Assembly: GCF_000152625.1 (NCBI RefSeq)
Contig: NZ_CH724156.1
Coordinates: 194,966 to 258,965 of the forward strand
DNA from: Roseovarius nubinhibens ISM
GTDB lineage: Bacteria > Pseudomonadota > Alphaproteobacteria > Rhodobacterales > Rhodobacteraceae
Direction: 5' to 3'
DNA: 64,000 bases
Shown here: positions 7,515 to 16,729 of the stretch, in pieces
Layout: every line of letters begins with the position of its first letter
Position numbering within the stretch: position 1 is the stretch's first letter
The notes under the pieces: generated by a model
The model's database searches: none
The model's input: the letters and a program-made list of their open reading frames with translations, nothing else
Told to the model about the DNA's origin: nothing
Made by a program: the position numbers and the translations under genes

Positions 7515-8048
7515 ATGGTATCGCTGTCCCAGATCGAACTGCTCCTGCCGGAGCTGCGCGCCTTTGCTCAGGCGATCGGAGACACGCGCGACGATGCCGA
7601 AGACCTCGTGCAGGATGCCATCGAACGCGCCCTGCGCGCCGCCGACCCGCCCGGCAAACTCTCCGAGCTGCGGCCCTGGCTTTTCCGGGTGATCCGCAAC
7701 CTGCATTATGACGAGCTGCGAAAAAGACGGGTGCGGCGGGAATATTTGGCCGATGCCATACGTCAGTCAGATATCGCCGCACCGCAGGCCGAGACCGAAC
7801 GCGATGTGCTGTTGCGGCGCGCCTTTGACCGGCTGCCGGCGGAGCGGCGGGAGATCTTGTTTCTCGTCGATGTGCTCGGGTTGAAATACAGCGAAACGGC
7901 TGAGGTGCTCGGTCTCGCCCCCGGCACGGTGATGAGCCGTCTGAGCCGCGCCCGGCGCGCGCTTCTGGCGCTGGTCGACGGCGATGAGGCACCACAGGAT
8001 GAAACACCAGCTACGGGAAAGAGCGCAGAACATGCACGGTCTGAGTGA
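7515..8048 (+). CDS. ECF (RpoE-like) sigma factor
   Basis: A 177-residue extracytoplasmic-function sigma factor. Region 2 includes DDAEDLVQDAIERAL and RPWLFRVIRNLHYDELRKRR. Region 4 is DRLPAERREILFLVDVLGL followed by the helix-turn-helix SETAEVLGLAPGTVMSRLSR. It overlaps the next gene, a membrane-bound anti-sigma factor, by 17 bases, the usual arrangement. The divergent hemP operon and iron box are suggestive, but the pair lacks the FecR/TonB-receptor context of FecI systems, so the signal is unknown. Confidence 0.9.
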   Translation: MVSLSQIELLLPELRAFAQAIGDTRDDAEDLVQDAIERALRAADPPGKLSELRPWLFRVIRNLHYDELRKRRVRREYLADAIRQSDIAAPQAETERDVLLRRAFDRLPAERREILFLVDVLGLKYSETAEVLGLAPGTVMSRLSRARRALLALVDGDEAPQDETPATGKSAEHARSE

Positions 8049-8793
8049 CAAGGATTGGGAGGCGCTGAGCGCCTATCACGACGGCGAATTGCCGGCCCCC
8101 GCCCGCGCCGCGCTCGAGGCGCGGCTCGCCCAGGAACCCGCCCTCGCCCGCGCCCTGGCCGAGATCACCGGGCTGAGCGATGGGCTGCGCCGCCTGCACC
8201 CGGTACAACAACCTGCCGCCGTTGCGGAGGCTCTTACGCCCGCCATCGCGCCCCCGGCCAACCTGCCCCACGCTCCGTCCCGCCTGTTGCGGTTCGGCGC
8301 GACGGCCACGGCGCTTGCCGCCTGTCTCACGCTGGCCATCGGGCTGGCCTCGCTGCTGCATGACACCACCCCCGGCCCCCGCGCGCTCCATCAAGAGCTG
8401 AGCACGCTGGACCTCAGCCCCGAGGCCCAGCTCACCCCCGCCGCCCTGGGCGACTGGCCCGATCTCGGCGCGGCGCGGCTCGCCCCCGTGGCACAGCGCG
8501 ACCTCCCCGGCGGCACCATGGCCCATTACAGCGGTCTCAACGGCTGTCGGCTGAGCTATTTCCGCGGCCCAAACCTGCCCGCGCTGGACCGCACAGACGG
8601 CACGCCGCCTCAATCCGCCACCTGGCAAACCGCCGACGGGCTCTATCACCTGATCCTCGCCAGCGGCATGGACGCGGCCCGGTTCGACGCCATCGCCGCC
8701 TATCTCGAACATCTGAGCCGTGGCGAGGCCGGCGGCTCACAGCTCGCCGCGCTGTCGGACAAAACAAAAACCGCCACCCCATGTCTGGGGTGA
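8032..8793 (+). CDS. transmembrane anti-sigma factor
   Basis: A 253-residue partner of the ECF sigma factor. The N-terminal cytoplasmic part (SAYHDGELPAPARAALEARL) is typical of anti-sigma domains that bind the sigma factor. One transmembrane helix lies at about residues 88-109, followed by a periplasmic sensor domain of about 140 residues. The zinc-binding H-x3-C-x2-C signature is absent, so it is not a ZAS-type redox switch. The start within the sigma gene was chosen from the domain boundary. Its last codons overlap the terminator of the convergent cytochrome gene. Confidence 0.75.
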   Translation: MHGLSDKDWEALSAYHDGELPAPARAALEARLAQEPALARALAEITGLSDGLRRLHPVQQPAAVAEALTPAIAPPANLPHAPSRLLRFGATATALAACLTLAIGLASLLHDTTPGPRALHQELSTLDLSPEAQLTPAALGDWPDLGAARLAPVAQRDLPGGTMAHYSGLNGCRLSYFRGPNLPALDRTDGTPPQSATWQTADGLYHLILASGMDAARFDAIAAYLEHLSRGEAGGSQLAALSDKTKTATPCLG

Positions 8794-8797
8794 CGGC
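8761..8797 (-). terminator. Rho-independent terminator of the SoxC/cytochrome unit
   Basis: On the minus strand an 11-pair stem (one G-T wobble), core CACCCCA-N4-TGGGGTG, is followed by TTTTTGTTTT. It lies 70 bases past the cytochrome stop and overlaps the final codons of the convergent anti-sigma gene. Confidence 0.85.
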
Positions 8798-8867
8798 TCT
8801 GCCTCTGGCGCGAACAGGCTAACAGGGACACTCACCAAACGCGCCCGCGACATCTCGGCCCGAACCG

Positions 8868-9599
8868 TTACTCCGGCGTCGGGAAATTCGGGCGGTCCTC
8901 GCCGTAATTGGTGGCGAGATAGTCGAGAACAGCGCTGAGATCGGGCTCTTCGAGTGCGCTCATCCCCTGTTCTTCCACCATCCAGTCGAGCATCTCTTCC
9001 CAGCCCTTCCGGGTCAGCCCCTGCTGCGCCACGATCATTTCCGAATGACACGCAGTGCAGGCATAGAACGTCTCTTCCGCACCGGGACCCGCGACCAGCA
9101 GGCCGAACTCCTCCGACCCGGCTTCGGCGCCGGTCTCGGCACCGGTTTCAGCACTGGCCTCTTGCGTCGCCGCAGCCGCGCCAAAACGCATCGGCTCCTC
9201 CGAATGGCTCGCCAGATAGGCGATCAGCGCCGCGCGATCCTCGGGCTTCTTCAGCCCCGGAAAGCTCATCCGCGTGCCTTTGACCTCATCCTTCGGCTTC
9301 TCCAGAAACGCATCGAGCCGCTCGGGCGACCATGCGCCGCCATACTCGCTCAGCGCGCCGGAATATTTGAACCCTTCGCGCGCTGCCACCGGGCCGCCCA
9401 CGATGTCATAAAGGTTCGGACCGCTGCGCGATTTGCCGTCTTTCTCGACCGTGTGGCAGGCCTTGCACTTGCGGAAAATCTTCTCGCCCTCGGCCACATC
9501 CGCCGCTGCGAGCAATTCGTCCAGACCGGCCTGCGCGGGCAGCGCCGGCATCAGCAGCACCAGCGCGGCAAGCGCCGGGCGCGACATGGAAAACATCAT
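8868..9599 (-). CDS. diheme c-type cytochrome, partner of SoxC/SorA-like enzyme
   Basis: A secreted 243-residue protein with a signal peptide (residues 1-24, ending PAQA) and two heme c sites: CKACH (Cys45/Cys48/His49) and CTACH (Cys181/Cys184/His185). The first domain is a class I cytochrome c with a likely Met111 axial ligand in GTRMSFPG. The second resembles SorB-type domains. A short Glu/Thr/Ala-rich linker joins them. It is expected to take electrons from the upstream molybdoenzyme in the periplasm, as SoxD and SorB do, but is much shorter than typical SoxD. The start two codons after the first ATG was preferred because AGGAG would abut the first ATG. Confidence 0.82.
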   Translation of the reverse strand: MMFSMSRPALAALVLLMPALPAQAGLDELLAAADVAEGEKIFRKCKACHTVEKDGKSRSGPNLYDIVGGPVAAREGFKYSGALSEYGGAWSPERLDAFLEKPKDEVKGTRMSFPGLKKPEDRAALIAYLASHSEEPMRFGAAAATQEASAETGAETGAEAGSEEFGLLVAGPGAEETFYACTACHSEMIVAQQGLTRKGWEEMLDWMVEEQGMSALEEPDLSAVLDYLATNYGEDRPNFPTPE

Positions 9600-9677
9600 C
9601 GTCATCTCCTTTGAAATGGGTGGGCGGCCGGGCCCCTATGCGACCTGACCGCCTTACCTGTCTTGCAGCTCAGGGGC

Positions 9678-10973
9678 TTAGCTCACGCGCAGCCCGACCC
9701 GATGCATCGTGTTGTTGAGATAGCCCTTGGGGTTCCAGTCGATGGCAAAGGGCTGCATTTCGCCGGCGCTGTCCTTGGCGCGGGCCCAGACCTCGTAATA
9801 GCCCGCCTGCGGGAATGTCACCTGCGCCCGCCAGTTCTGCCAGGCCCCGGAATTGACCGGAGCATCAAGCTCGGCCGCCTGCCATGTGGTGCCGAAATCG
9901 ATGGAAATCTCGAGCGCCTCAACCGTCCGGTCGCCCGACCAGGCATGGCCGCGCACCTCGGTCTCGGTGCCGATCTCGGCCCCGTTCGCCGGGTGGGTGA
10001 TGAGCGATTTGACCGGCATCCGCTCGATGATGACGAAATCCTCGGTCTCGACCTTTTCGCCGGGCGCCACCGGACGGTTCGGCAGGCGATAGGCGGTGCC
10101 GGTCATCTTCGGCCCGTCATGCACCACATCGCGCAGCTCGATCCGGGTGAGCCATTTCTGCGCCGTCGACGCAGGCCAGCCCGGCACCACGAGACGCAGC
10201 GGCGCGCCATTCATCGGATGCAGCTCGGCGCCGTTCATCTCGAAGGCGATCAGGATATTGTCGGTCATCGCCTTGGCAATCGGCATGCCGCGCGAAATCG
10301 GCAGCTTCTCCGGGTCGCCCGAGAGATGCGTATCGGCGCCGTAATGCGCGGTATAGACCACGTTCGATTGCACCCCCGCCTTCTCGAGCACATCCTTGAG
10401 CCGCACGCCGGTCCACTCGGAACAGCCGACCGCGCCATAGGTCCATTGGTTGCCCTTCGCCGGCGGATCAAAGGCCGCGCGCCCATTGCCCCCGCATTCG
10501 AGCGTCAGCGCCATGGTGACCACTTCGAACTGATCGCGCAGGTCCTGAATGCTGAGCTCGAGCGGCGTGTCGACAAACCCGTCGATGGTGAGCGTCCAGC
10601 TTGCCGCATCCACCTCTTCGGGCGGGATGCCGTTGTTGCGGATGAAATGCCGGTTCGTCGGCGTGATCGCATCGTCGAGCAGCTCGGGCGGCGTCTCGGC
10701 ATTGACCGGCCGGTCATTGAGCAGCGTGAGACCGTCCTTGCCGACGAGGACATCTTCCTGCGCCATGGCGGCGGGGACAAAGCCGATGGGCATGTTGCGA
10801 TGGAACGGGATCGAGGTGCCGACCATGGCCGCCATTGTGGCGAGCCCGGTGTTGCGCAGAAAGCCGCGCCGGTCGGGATTGGCCACCCGGCCAAAGAATT
10901 CGCGATCCGCGCGCTCGGGGTCTTGGGCGAAAAACTCGCGCAGGCTGCGGGGTTTCTGATCTTGGTCTGACAT
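9678..10973 (-). CDS. SoxC/SorA-like sulfite (sulfane) dehydrogenase, molybdenum subunit
   Basis: A 431-residue molybdopterin enzyme of the sulfite oxidase family. A Tat signal is seen at PDRRGFLRN (residues 34-41). The molybdenum-ligating cysteine is in LTLECGGNGR (Cys160). The C-terminal dimerisation domain is present (VRGHAWSGDRTVEALEIS). Size and motifs fit SoxC, the sulfane dehydrogenase component of the Sox system, or a stand-alone sulfite dehydrogenase. The adjacent diheme cytochrome supports a dehydrogenase rather than an oxidase. GGAGGTGACC precedes the ATG. No other sox genes are in the window, so sulfite as the physiological substrate is a reasonable inference but not shown. Confidence 0.82.
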   Translation of the reverse strand: MSDQDQKPRSLREFFAQDPERADREFFGRVANPDRRGFLRNTGLATMAAMVGTSIPFHRNMPIGFVPAAMAQEDVLVGKDGLTLLNDRPVNAETPPELLDDAITPTNRHFIRNNGIPPEEVDAASWTLTIDGFVDTPLELSIQDLRDQFEVVTMALTLECGGNGRAAFDPPAKGNQWTYGAVGCSEWTGVRLKDVLEKAGVQSNVVYTAHYGADTHLSGDPEKLPISRGMPIAKAMTDNILIAFEMNGAELHPMNGAPLRLVVPGWPASTAQKWLTRIELRDVVHDGPKMTGTAYRLPNRPVAPGEKVETEDFVIIERMPVKSLITHPANGAEIGTETEVRGHAWSGDRTVEALEISIDFGTTWQAAELDAPVNSGAWQNWRAQVTFPQAGYYEVWARAKDSAGEMQPFAIDWNPKGYLNNTMHRVGLRVS

Positions 10974-11146
10974 GGTCACCTCCCTGAATTGATCCCTGAC
11001 GGCATGCCATCGGATACCGCCATTCAGGTAAGAGACGCCCCGCCCCCCGTGATTATTCCGCGCCCTGCGATTTTTTTTCGCATTCCGCCGTTTTTTTGGG
11101 CGCACCTCTCCGCAGGCCCCCCGCAGCACGCCGATCCCACCAACGC

Positions 11147-11174
11147 AAAAGGCCGCCGGATCGCCCCGGCGGCC
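11147..11174 (-). terminator. Rho-independent terminator of the TRAP/oxidase/RidA operon
   Basis: A perfect nine-base stem GGCCGCCGG/CCGGCGGCC (11151-11159 with 11166-11174) is followed on the minus strand by TTTTGCG, 25 bases after the RidA stop. It marks the end of the long catabolic operon. The remaining bases up to 10974 hold two T-rich runs but no gene. Confidence 0.8.
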
Positions 11175-11198
11175 CCAAAAAACCCACTGACCGCGATC

Positions 11199-11540
11199 TC
11201 AGTCGCAGGCGGCGGTCACGATCATCTCGACCTTGAGCGTCTCCCGCGCAAGCTTGGCCTCGCCACAGGCGCGCGCCGGCGCATGACCCGCAGGCACCCA
11301 GGCGTCCCAAACCGCGTTCATCTCGGCAAAATCGGCCATATCCGACAGCCAGATCACCACCTGCAGCATCTTCTCGGGCGACGAGCCCGCCTTGTCCAGC
11401 AGCGTCTCGATGCGCGAGATACAGTCACGGGTCTGTTCGGCCACGGTGTCCCCGTCGCCCACCTGACCACAGAGATAGGCCACGCCATTATGCTTGACGA
11501 TCTTGCTCATGCGGGTCGCGGTGTCGATACGTTCGATCAA
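11199..11540 (-). CDS. RidA-family enamine/imine deaminase
   Basis: A 113-residue member of the RidA/YjgF/YER057c family, cytosolic trimers that hydrolyse reactive enamines or imines to keto acids and ammonia. The family segments CGQVGDG near residue 24 and [20 protein letters not shown] are present, and the catalytic arginine region is [11 protein letters not shown]. It overlaps the preceding dehydrogenase gene by four bases (ATGA), so it is coupled to it. RidA in an amine- or opine-oxidase operon makes sense as the step that hydrolyses the imine product. Confidence 0.88.
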   Translation of the reverse strand: MIERIDTATRMSKIVKHNGVAYLCGQVGDGDTVAEQTRDCISRIETLLDKAGSSPEKMLQVVIWLSDMADFAEMNAVWDAWVPAGHAPARACGEAKLARETLKVEMIVTAACD

Positions 11541-12952
11541 TGGGTCTCTCCTTGAATTGGGGCAAATCCTTCGCCCTCTTGCATCTGCGCCAACTCGCCC
11601 AGGGTGACGGGCTTGATCGGCGCGCGAATTCGGTAATAGCCGGTCTCATCCTCGGACCGCCCATGCGCCTCGGCCAGTAGCGCGGTCACGGTCAAGCCGC
11701 AATAGCGCCCCTGACAGGGGCCCATGCCCGGACGGCCAAAGGCCTTGGCTTGGTTCGGCCCGAGACAGCCGAGCCGCGCATAGGCGCGAATGTCGCCGGC
11801 GCTGATCTCTTCACAGCGGCAGATGGTCACCGCATCCTCGGGGCGCAGCGCGCCCGCGTAGGGCGGATAGGCCGCGTCGAGAAAGGGCCGCGCCGCCAAT
11901 TCCCCCCGGCTCGCCCGGCGCAGCGGTACAGCCCGCAAATCGCGGTCGCCCGTCGTGATCTTACCCGCCGCGCAGGCGATATCGAGCGCCGCCAGACGCC
12001 CGGCGATCTCGGCCTGTTTCGCGCCGCCGATCCCCGTGCCGTCGCCCGCCATCCAGATGCCCGGCTGCTCTGTCGCGCCCCAGGCGTCGCATTGCGGCAG
12101 AAATGCCCGCTGCGCCCGGTCCCAGCGATGCGCGATGCCAATCGACCGCGCCGCCTGCGTGTTCGGCACCACCCCGTGATGCAAGAGCACCGTGCCACAC
12201 GCAATGCGATGCGCCTGCCCGCCTGCGGTGAACCGCACCGCCTCGGCGGCCTCGCCCCCCTCGATGGCAATCTCGCGCGCGCCGCGATAGCGCACCACCC
12301 CGGCGCGGCGGATCTCTGCGAGCATCCTTGCCCCCTTGAGCAGATAGCGCCAACCGCGCAGCGCCCCCGGCAAATGCCGCAGCGCCCCGGTGAAATCCTC
12401 TCGCGTCTGGGTCTCGACCAGCGCCAGCGGCGGCACGCCCGCCCGCACCATCTGCGCCGCGATGAGATAGAGAAGCGGCCCCGATCCCACCAGAACCGCG
12501 CGCCGCGCCACCATCCCCGACGCCTTGAGCAGGATCTGCCCCGCCCCGGCGGTCATCACCCCCGGCAGCGTCCAGCCCGGCATCGGCATCGGCCGCTCCA
12601 GCGCCCCGGTCGCGATCAAGAGCCGCGCGCCATGGATCTGCGTCGCCCGCCCCTCACGGGTGCAGGAAACCGAAATCCCCTCTGCCGCCTCCTCGATGGC
12701 CCAGACCACCGTGCCCGCCATATGGCGGATCCCCGCCGTGTCGATGCCGCGCACGAGATCAATGCCGTGCATGTAATCCGCCCCGAGGATATCGCCGCGC
12801 CGCGCCGCCGCCCGCTCCACATCGCGGTAAATCTGGCCGCCCGCACGCGGCTGTTCATCCAACAGCGCCACCGAAAGACCGGCCTCCGCCGCCTCACGCG
12901 CCGCCGCCAGCCCCGCAGGCCCGGCCCCCAAGACGATCAGATCATAGCGCAT
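11537..12952 (-). CDS. FAD/NAD(P)-binding dehydrogenase subunit with [2Fe-2S] site (HcnB/OoxA-like)
   Basis: A 471-residue flavoprotein subunit of a multi-component dehydrogenase like opine oxidase, hydrogen cyanide synthase (HcnB) and D-hydroxyproline dehydrogenase. The N-terminal dinucleotide fold is [13 protein letters not shown] (residues 6-18), and a second nucleotide fold is near [13 protein letters not shown]. The C-terminal BFD-like cluster domain holds four cysteines in ICRCEE and GPCQGRYC, which probably bind [2Fe-2S]. It overlaps the small iron-sulfur subunit gene upstream and ridA downstream, so expression is coupled. The substrate is unknown. Confidence 0.85.
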   Translation of the reverse strand: MRYDLIVLGAGPAGLAAAREAAEAGLSVALLDEQPRAGGQIYRDVERAAARRGDILGADYMHGIDLVRGIDTAGIRHMAGTVVWAIEEAAEGISVSCTREGRATQIHGARLLIATGALERPMPMPGWTLPGVMTAGAGQILLKASGMVARRAVLVGSGPLLYLIAAQMVRAGVPPLALVETQTREDFTGALRHLPGALRGWRYLLKGARMLAEIRRAGVVRYRGAREIAIEGGEAAEAVRFTAGGQAHRIACGTVLLHHGVVPNTQAARSIGIAHRWDRAQRAFLPQCDAWGATEQPGIWMAGDGTGIGGAKQAEIAGRLAALDIACAAGKITTGDRDLRAVPLRRASRGELAARPFLDAAYPPYAGALRPEDAVTICRCEEISAGDIRAYARLGCLGPNQAKAFGRPGMGPCQGRYCGLTVTALLAEAHGRSEDETGYYRIRAPIKPVTLGELAQMQEGEGFAPIQGETH

Positions 12953-13250
12953 CCTGGCCCTCCCGGCTTTGATGCGCGGGCCGGATATCGAGCCCCGCGC
13001 GCACCTCGATCATGCAGGCCTGCCGCGCCACGCCCTCGATCTCGACCAGACAGTCGAAACAGGCGCCCATCATGCAAAACGGCCCGCGCGGCGCCCCCGA
13101 CACCGGCGTGTCACGAAACCGGTCGATCCCCGCCGCCAGCAGCGCCGCCGCCAGGTTCGCCCCTTCAGGCAGATCGAGCGGCGCGCCGTCCCAATGCACG
13201 GTGACGGTGTCGCCCGCCTCAAACCTCTCAAAGCGTGAAACGGTCTTCAC
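12942..13250 (-). CDS. (2Fe-2S)-binding small subunit (HcnA/SoxA-type)
   Basis: A 102-residue ferredoxin-like subunit of the same dehydrogenase. Cluster cysteines are in FCMMGACFDCLVEI plus a later RQACMI, the C-x4-C-x2-C...C layout of these small subunits. I chose a GTG start (VKTVSRFE) because GGAGG lies eight bases upstream inside the end of the preceding gene, while the longer ATG reading lacks a ribosome site and is in shadow sequence. The gene overlaps both neighbours, as in a stoichiometric complex. Confidence 0.82.
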   Translation of the reverse strand: MKTVSRFERFEAGDTVTVHWDGAPLDLPEGANLAAALLAAGIDRFRDTPVSGAPRGPFCMMGACFDCLVEIEGVARQACMIEVRAGLDIRPAHQSREGQDAL

Positions 13251-14325
13251 TGAACACCTCCAGATTGGGCGCGGCCTCGGTCGCGTCGAGCCACTCGGGC
13301 AGGAACCGCGCATGGGCCGCAGAGAGCGTGATACCGCTGTGACAGGTGACCAGATAGGCCCCCGGCATCTCGCGGCTCTGTTGATAGATGGGCAGCCCGT
13401 CCGGCGTTAGAATGCGCAGCGCCGCCCAGCTCCGGACGAGCTGTGCCCGCGCCAGAAACGGATAGGCCGCCACCGCCTCGGCGGCGAGATGCGCCACCCC
13501 CGGCGTGGTCACCCGGTCGTCATGGCCCACCTCTTCATTGGTGGCACCGATCTGAATACCGCCCTCATCCACCTGCCGCGCGATGAGCGAGGGCCGATTG
13601 ATCATCTTTGGCAGTTTCTCGGTGATGAGAACCTGCCCGCGCTGTGGCCGAACCGGCGCCTTGAAGCCCAGCTGCGGCCCGATCTGCGCCGCACCGAGCC
13701 CGGCGGTCACCACCACCTTGCCCGCCTCAATCACCGTGCCATCGTCGCAGGTGAGACGAAACCCATCGGGCTTGGCCGCCTCGACGACCCGTCGGCCATT
13801 GACCACCCGGCCGCCCCGCTTGCGCACCCCATCCGCCAGCGCCACCAAGAGGCGCAGCGGGTTGGTATGCCCGTCCTGATGATGCAGGATCGCCGCCGCC
13901 ACCTTGGGGCCAAGATGCGGCTCTTCCCGGCGCAGCGCATTGCCGCGCAAAATCTCATAGGGGTAATTGCCGCCAAGCTTGGACTTGAGCGTCTCATATT
14001 GCGCGACGGTTTTCTCCAGCGTTTCATCCGAGAAATGCAGGTCGAGCCCGCCTCTCTGATCGAGCGGAATGTCGCGCCCGGTCTCCTCTGCGAGCTCTGC
14101 GGCATAGCCCGCCCAGGCCGCCGCCGAGCCTTGCGACCATTCGGCATAGCGCGGCTGGGTCATGCCCTTGGACTGCACCCAGACGAGACCGAAATTGCCC
14201 CGGCTCGCGCGAAACGCCCCGTCCTCGCCGTCGATCACGATGACCTTGTGCCCCCGGCCCAACAGGCCCCAGGCCACCGACAGCCCGACGATGCCCCCGC
14301 CAATGATCGCGTAATCCGCCTGCAT
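13228..14325 (-). CDS. DAO-family FAD-dependent dehydrogenase subunit (HcnC/OoxB-like)
   Basis: A 365-residue D-amino-acid-oxidase-fold flavoprotein, the expected substrate-oxidising subunit. The FAD-binding motif IIGGGIVGLSVAWGL is at residues 7-21, followed by VIVIDGEDG. The C-terminal GAYLVTCHSGITLSAAHA matches glycine-oxidase-like family members. With the HcnB-like and small iron-sulfur subunits it forms the three-part oxidase typical of opine or D-hydroxyproline dehydrogenases. Its probable chemistry is C-N oxidation of a secondary or primary amine to an imine. Confidence 0.87.
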   Translation of the reverse strand: MQADYAIIGGGIVGLSVAWGLLGRGHKVIVIDGEDGAFRASRGNFGLVWVQSKGMTQPRYAEWSQGSAAAWAGYAAELAEETGRDIPLDQRGGLDLHFSDETLEKTVAQYETLKSKLGGNYPYEILRGNALRREEPHLGPKVAAAILHHQDGHTNPLRLLVALADGVRKRGGRVVNGRRVVEAAKPDGFRLTCDDGTVIEAGKVVVTAGLGAAQIGPQLGFKAPVRPQRGQVLITEKLPKMINRPSLIARQVDEGGIQIGATNEEVGHDDRVTTPGVAHLAAEAVAAYPFLARAQLVRSWAALRILTPDGLPIYQQSREMPGAYLVTCHSGITLSAAHARFLPEWLDATEAAPNLEVFSEDRFTL

Positions 14326-14400
14326 TCCGGGCGTCCCCCCAGCTTGACCTTGATTGAAAACGGGACGGCATGGTGCACACCGCCCCGCGTCTCTTATGGC

Positions 14401-15393
14401 TTACTTGTTGATCTGATCAAGAATGCCCTGGCCCCATTCGGCCCCCACATCCTCGAGAACCACGGGCCAGACCTCGGCGCGGATTTTGTCGGACATCGCC
14501 TTGAGCTGTTCATCGCTGAGCGTCACCACCTCGGCGCCCAGCTCATCTGCGAGCTTGGCTTCCCACGTGCCCTGATCTTCCTCGGCCACGGTCCAGCGCT
14601 TGGCTTCGAACTCGGCCGCCGCGGTCTTGAGCGCCTCTTGATCCTCGGCATCGAGATCGGCCAGCGACGCGTTCGAGATGATCATATACCAGACCTCGAA
14701 ATGGGTGTTGGCGGGGATATAGGTCTTGGTCACATCGCGGAACGAGGCATAGTAGCCCTCGGCCCCCGACCCGATCACCCCATCGACGACACCGGTCTGG
14801 ATCGAGGTGAAGGCCTCGGAGAACGGAATGGGCGACGGGATATAGCCCAGCGCCTCACCGGTGAGCTGAAAGCTCTTGATCCCCGGCACCCGCACCTTGA
14901 TGCCGTTCTTCTGCGACGGATCGCCGGGATGCACCGCCTCGGTGTTGAGGGAAATCCCGCCGAAATAGACCGGATAGGCCGCCAGCATGGTGATGTCCTG
15001 CGCCTGGTAGAGCTCGGCCATCACATTGCGCACCGGGCCATCCGGCCCATAGATCGCCCGCGCCTCGTCCCAGGTGTTGGCAAGATAGGGGAACGAGCTG
15101 ATCTGCATCCGCCGGTCGGCCCCGGCCCCGGCGGGCTGGGTCGCCATGTCGATGGCACCGACGCTCACCCGCTCTTGCACCGTGGTGTAATCGCCGAGCG
15201 CCGAAGCCGGGAAAATACGGATCGTCACATCGCCTGCGGTGGCCGCTTCGACATCGGCGGCAAAGGCGCGCAATTCCTTGTCGATCGTGGTGTCCTGCGG
15301 GCGCACATGGCTCATCTTGAGATCGGCCGTCTGGGCCATCCCCGCCAGCGCCATCAGCGCCGCCACAGCCGTTCCAGTCATAAAGCGTTTCAT
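14401..15393 (-). CDS. TRAP transporter solute-binding protein (DctP-type)
   Basis: A 330-residue periplasmic binding protein for a tripartite ATP-independent transporter. A signal peptide (MKRFMTGTAVAALMALAGMA) leads into DLKMSHVRPQDTTIDKELRAFAADV, typical of DctP. AGGAGG precedes the ATG at 15393, which fixes the start. The protein normally delivers an organic acid or zwitterion to the DctQM channel encoded upstream. The specificity arginine cannot be assigned safely by eye. It is third in the operon. Confidence 0.9.
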   Translation of the reverse strand: MKRFMTGTAVAALMALAGMAQTADLKMSHVRPQDTTIDKELRAFAADVEAATAGDVTIRIFPASALGDYTTVQERVSVGAIDMATQPAGAGADRRMQISSFPYLANTWDEARAIYGPDGPVRNVMAELYQAQDITMLAAYPVYFGGISLNTEAVHPGDPSQKNGIKVRVPGIKSFQLTGEALGYIPSPIPFSEAFTSIQTGVVDGVIGSGAEGYYASFRDVTKTYIPANTHFEVWYMIISNASLADLDAEDQEALKTAAAEFEAKRWTVAEEDQGTWEAKLADELGAEVVTLSDEQLKAMSDKIRAEVWPVVLEDVGAEWGQGILDQINK

Positions 15394-15430
15394 GGGTATA
15401 CCTCCTGTAGGTGTTGGTTTTCTTTGCAGA

Positions 15431-16729
15431 TCAGTAGCCGAACAGCCGCGGCAAAAAGAGCGACAGATCGGGCCAAAGAGACGTGAGGAACACAACCGGC
15501 ACATATCCGGTGACAATCAGGATCATCGCGGGCTTGATCACCTTGGTGACCTTCACCTTGCCGATCCGCGCCCCGAGATAGAGGATCGAGGCATAGGGCG
15601 GCGTCACCCCGCCCATCGCCGTGTTGACCCCCATGATCGCGGCGAACTGCACCGGGCTCACCCCGATGGCATTCATCAAGGGCAGCAACAGCGGCGCAAT
15701 CAGGATGATCGCGGTCACGTCATTGACCACCATGCCGACGAGAAAGAGCAGGATGTTGATGAGGATGAGCAGCAGAACCTTGTTCTCGGTGATGCCGAAA
15801 ATGGCGCTGACGAGCTGTTGGGGAATGCTCTCATAGACATACATCTGGCCGAGGATCATCGAGAAGAGGATCATCACCATGATCGCCCCCACCGCCGTCG
15901 CGGCCTCTTTGCCCGACAGAAGGAAGGTCTCCCAGTTGAGCCCCTTGTAGACGAAGAACCCGACCGGGATCGCATAGATCACCGAAATCGCCGCCGCCTC
16001 GGTGGGCGTCATGATGCCGCCATAGATGCCGCCCAGGATGATCACCGGCATGAAGAGCGCCGGCATCGCATAGACGCCGCGCCGCCCGACCTCACCGGCG
16101 AACTCGCCGAAATTGGGCTTTTCATCCAGCTTCAGGTCGAACTTGCGCGACATGAAGATGTTGACCACCGAAAAGTTGAACATGATGAGCAGCCCCGGCC
16201 CCAACGTCGCCAGAAAACAGGCAAGGATCGAGGTGTCGGTGACCCAGCCATAGACGATCATCGTGACCGACGGCGGGATCAGCAGGCCAAGGATCGAACT
16301 GTTGGCAATGAGCGCCGTGGCATATTCCCGTGGGTAGCCGCGCTTTTCCATCTCCGGGATGAGCAGCGGCCCGATGGCCGCAATCCCGGTGAGACCCGAG
16401 CCCGAGATCGCGCCAATGACCGCACAGGACACCGCCGCCACCACGCCAAGCCCGCCCCGGACATGGCCGATGAACGCGTTGACGAATTTGAGCAGCGCCG
16501 CCGCGATGCCGCTCGCCGACATGATCGTGCCCGCCAGGACAAAGAGAGGAATGGCCAGAAGCACCGGGTTGCCCAGCTGCTGCACCCCCCAGAGCATCAT
16601 GCCCCGCATCGTCACATCGCCGATGAAATACATCACCATCAGCGCCGCGCCGAAACAATAGGGCAGCGGCACGCCCAGCGTCAGGGTGATCACCAGGACC
16701 GCAATGGCCAAAAGTGCGATCTCGATCAT
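15431..16729 (-). CDS. TRAP transporter large permease (DctM)
   Basis: A 432-residue membrane protein with about 12 hydrophobic helices, the sodium-coupled transport subunit of a TRAP system. Family segments include GNPVLLAIPLFVLAGTIMSA, GIAAIGPLLIPEMEKRGYPR and IAPLLLPLMNAIGVSPVQFA. It overlaps the DctQ gene by four bases, and the binding-protein gene follows 37 bases later. Confidence 0.93.
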   Translation of the reverse strand: MIEIALLAIAVLVITLTLGVPLPYCFGAALMVMYFIGDVTMRGMMLWGVQQLGNPVLLAIPLFVLAGTIMSASGIAAALLKFVNAFIGHVRGGLGVVAAVSCAVIGAISGSGLTGIAAIGPLLIPEMEKRGYPREYATALIANSSILGLLIPPSVTMIVYGWVTDTSILACFLATLGPGLLIMFNFSVVNIFMSRKFDLKLDEKPNFGEFAGEVGRRGVYAMPALFMPVIILGGIYGGIMTPTEAAAISVIYAIPVGFFVYKGLNWETFLLSGKEAATAVGAIMVMILFSMILGQMYVYESIPQQLVSAIFGITENKVLLLILINILLFLVGMVVNDVTAIILIAPLLLPLMNAIGVSPVQFAAIMGVNTAMGGVTPPYASILYLGARIGKVKVTKVIKPAMILIVTGYVPVVFLTSLWPDLSLFLPRLFGY

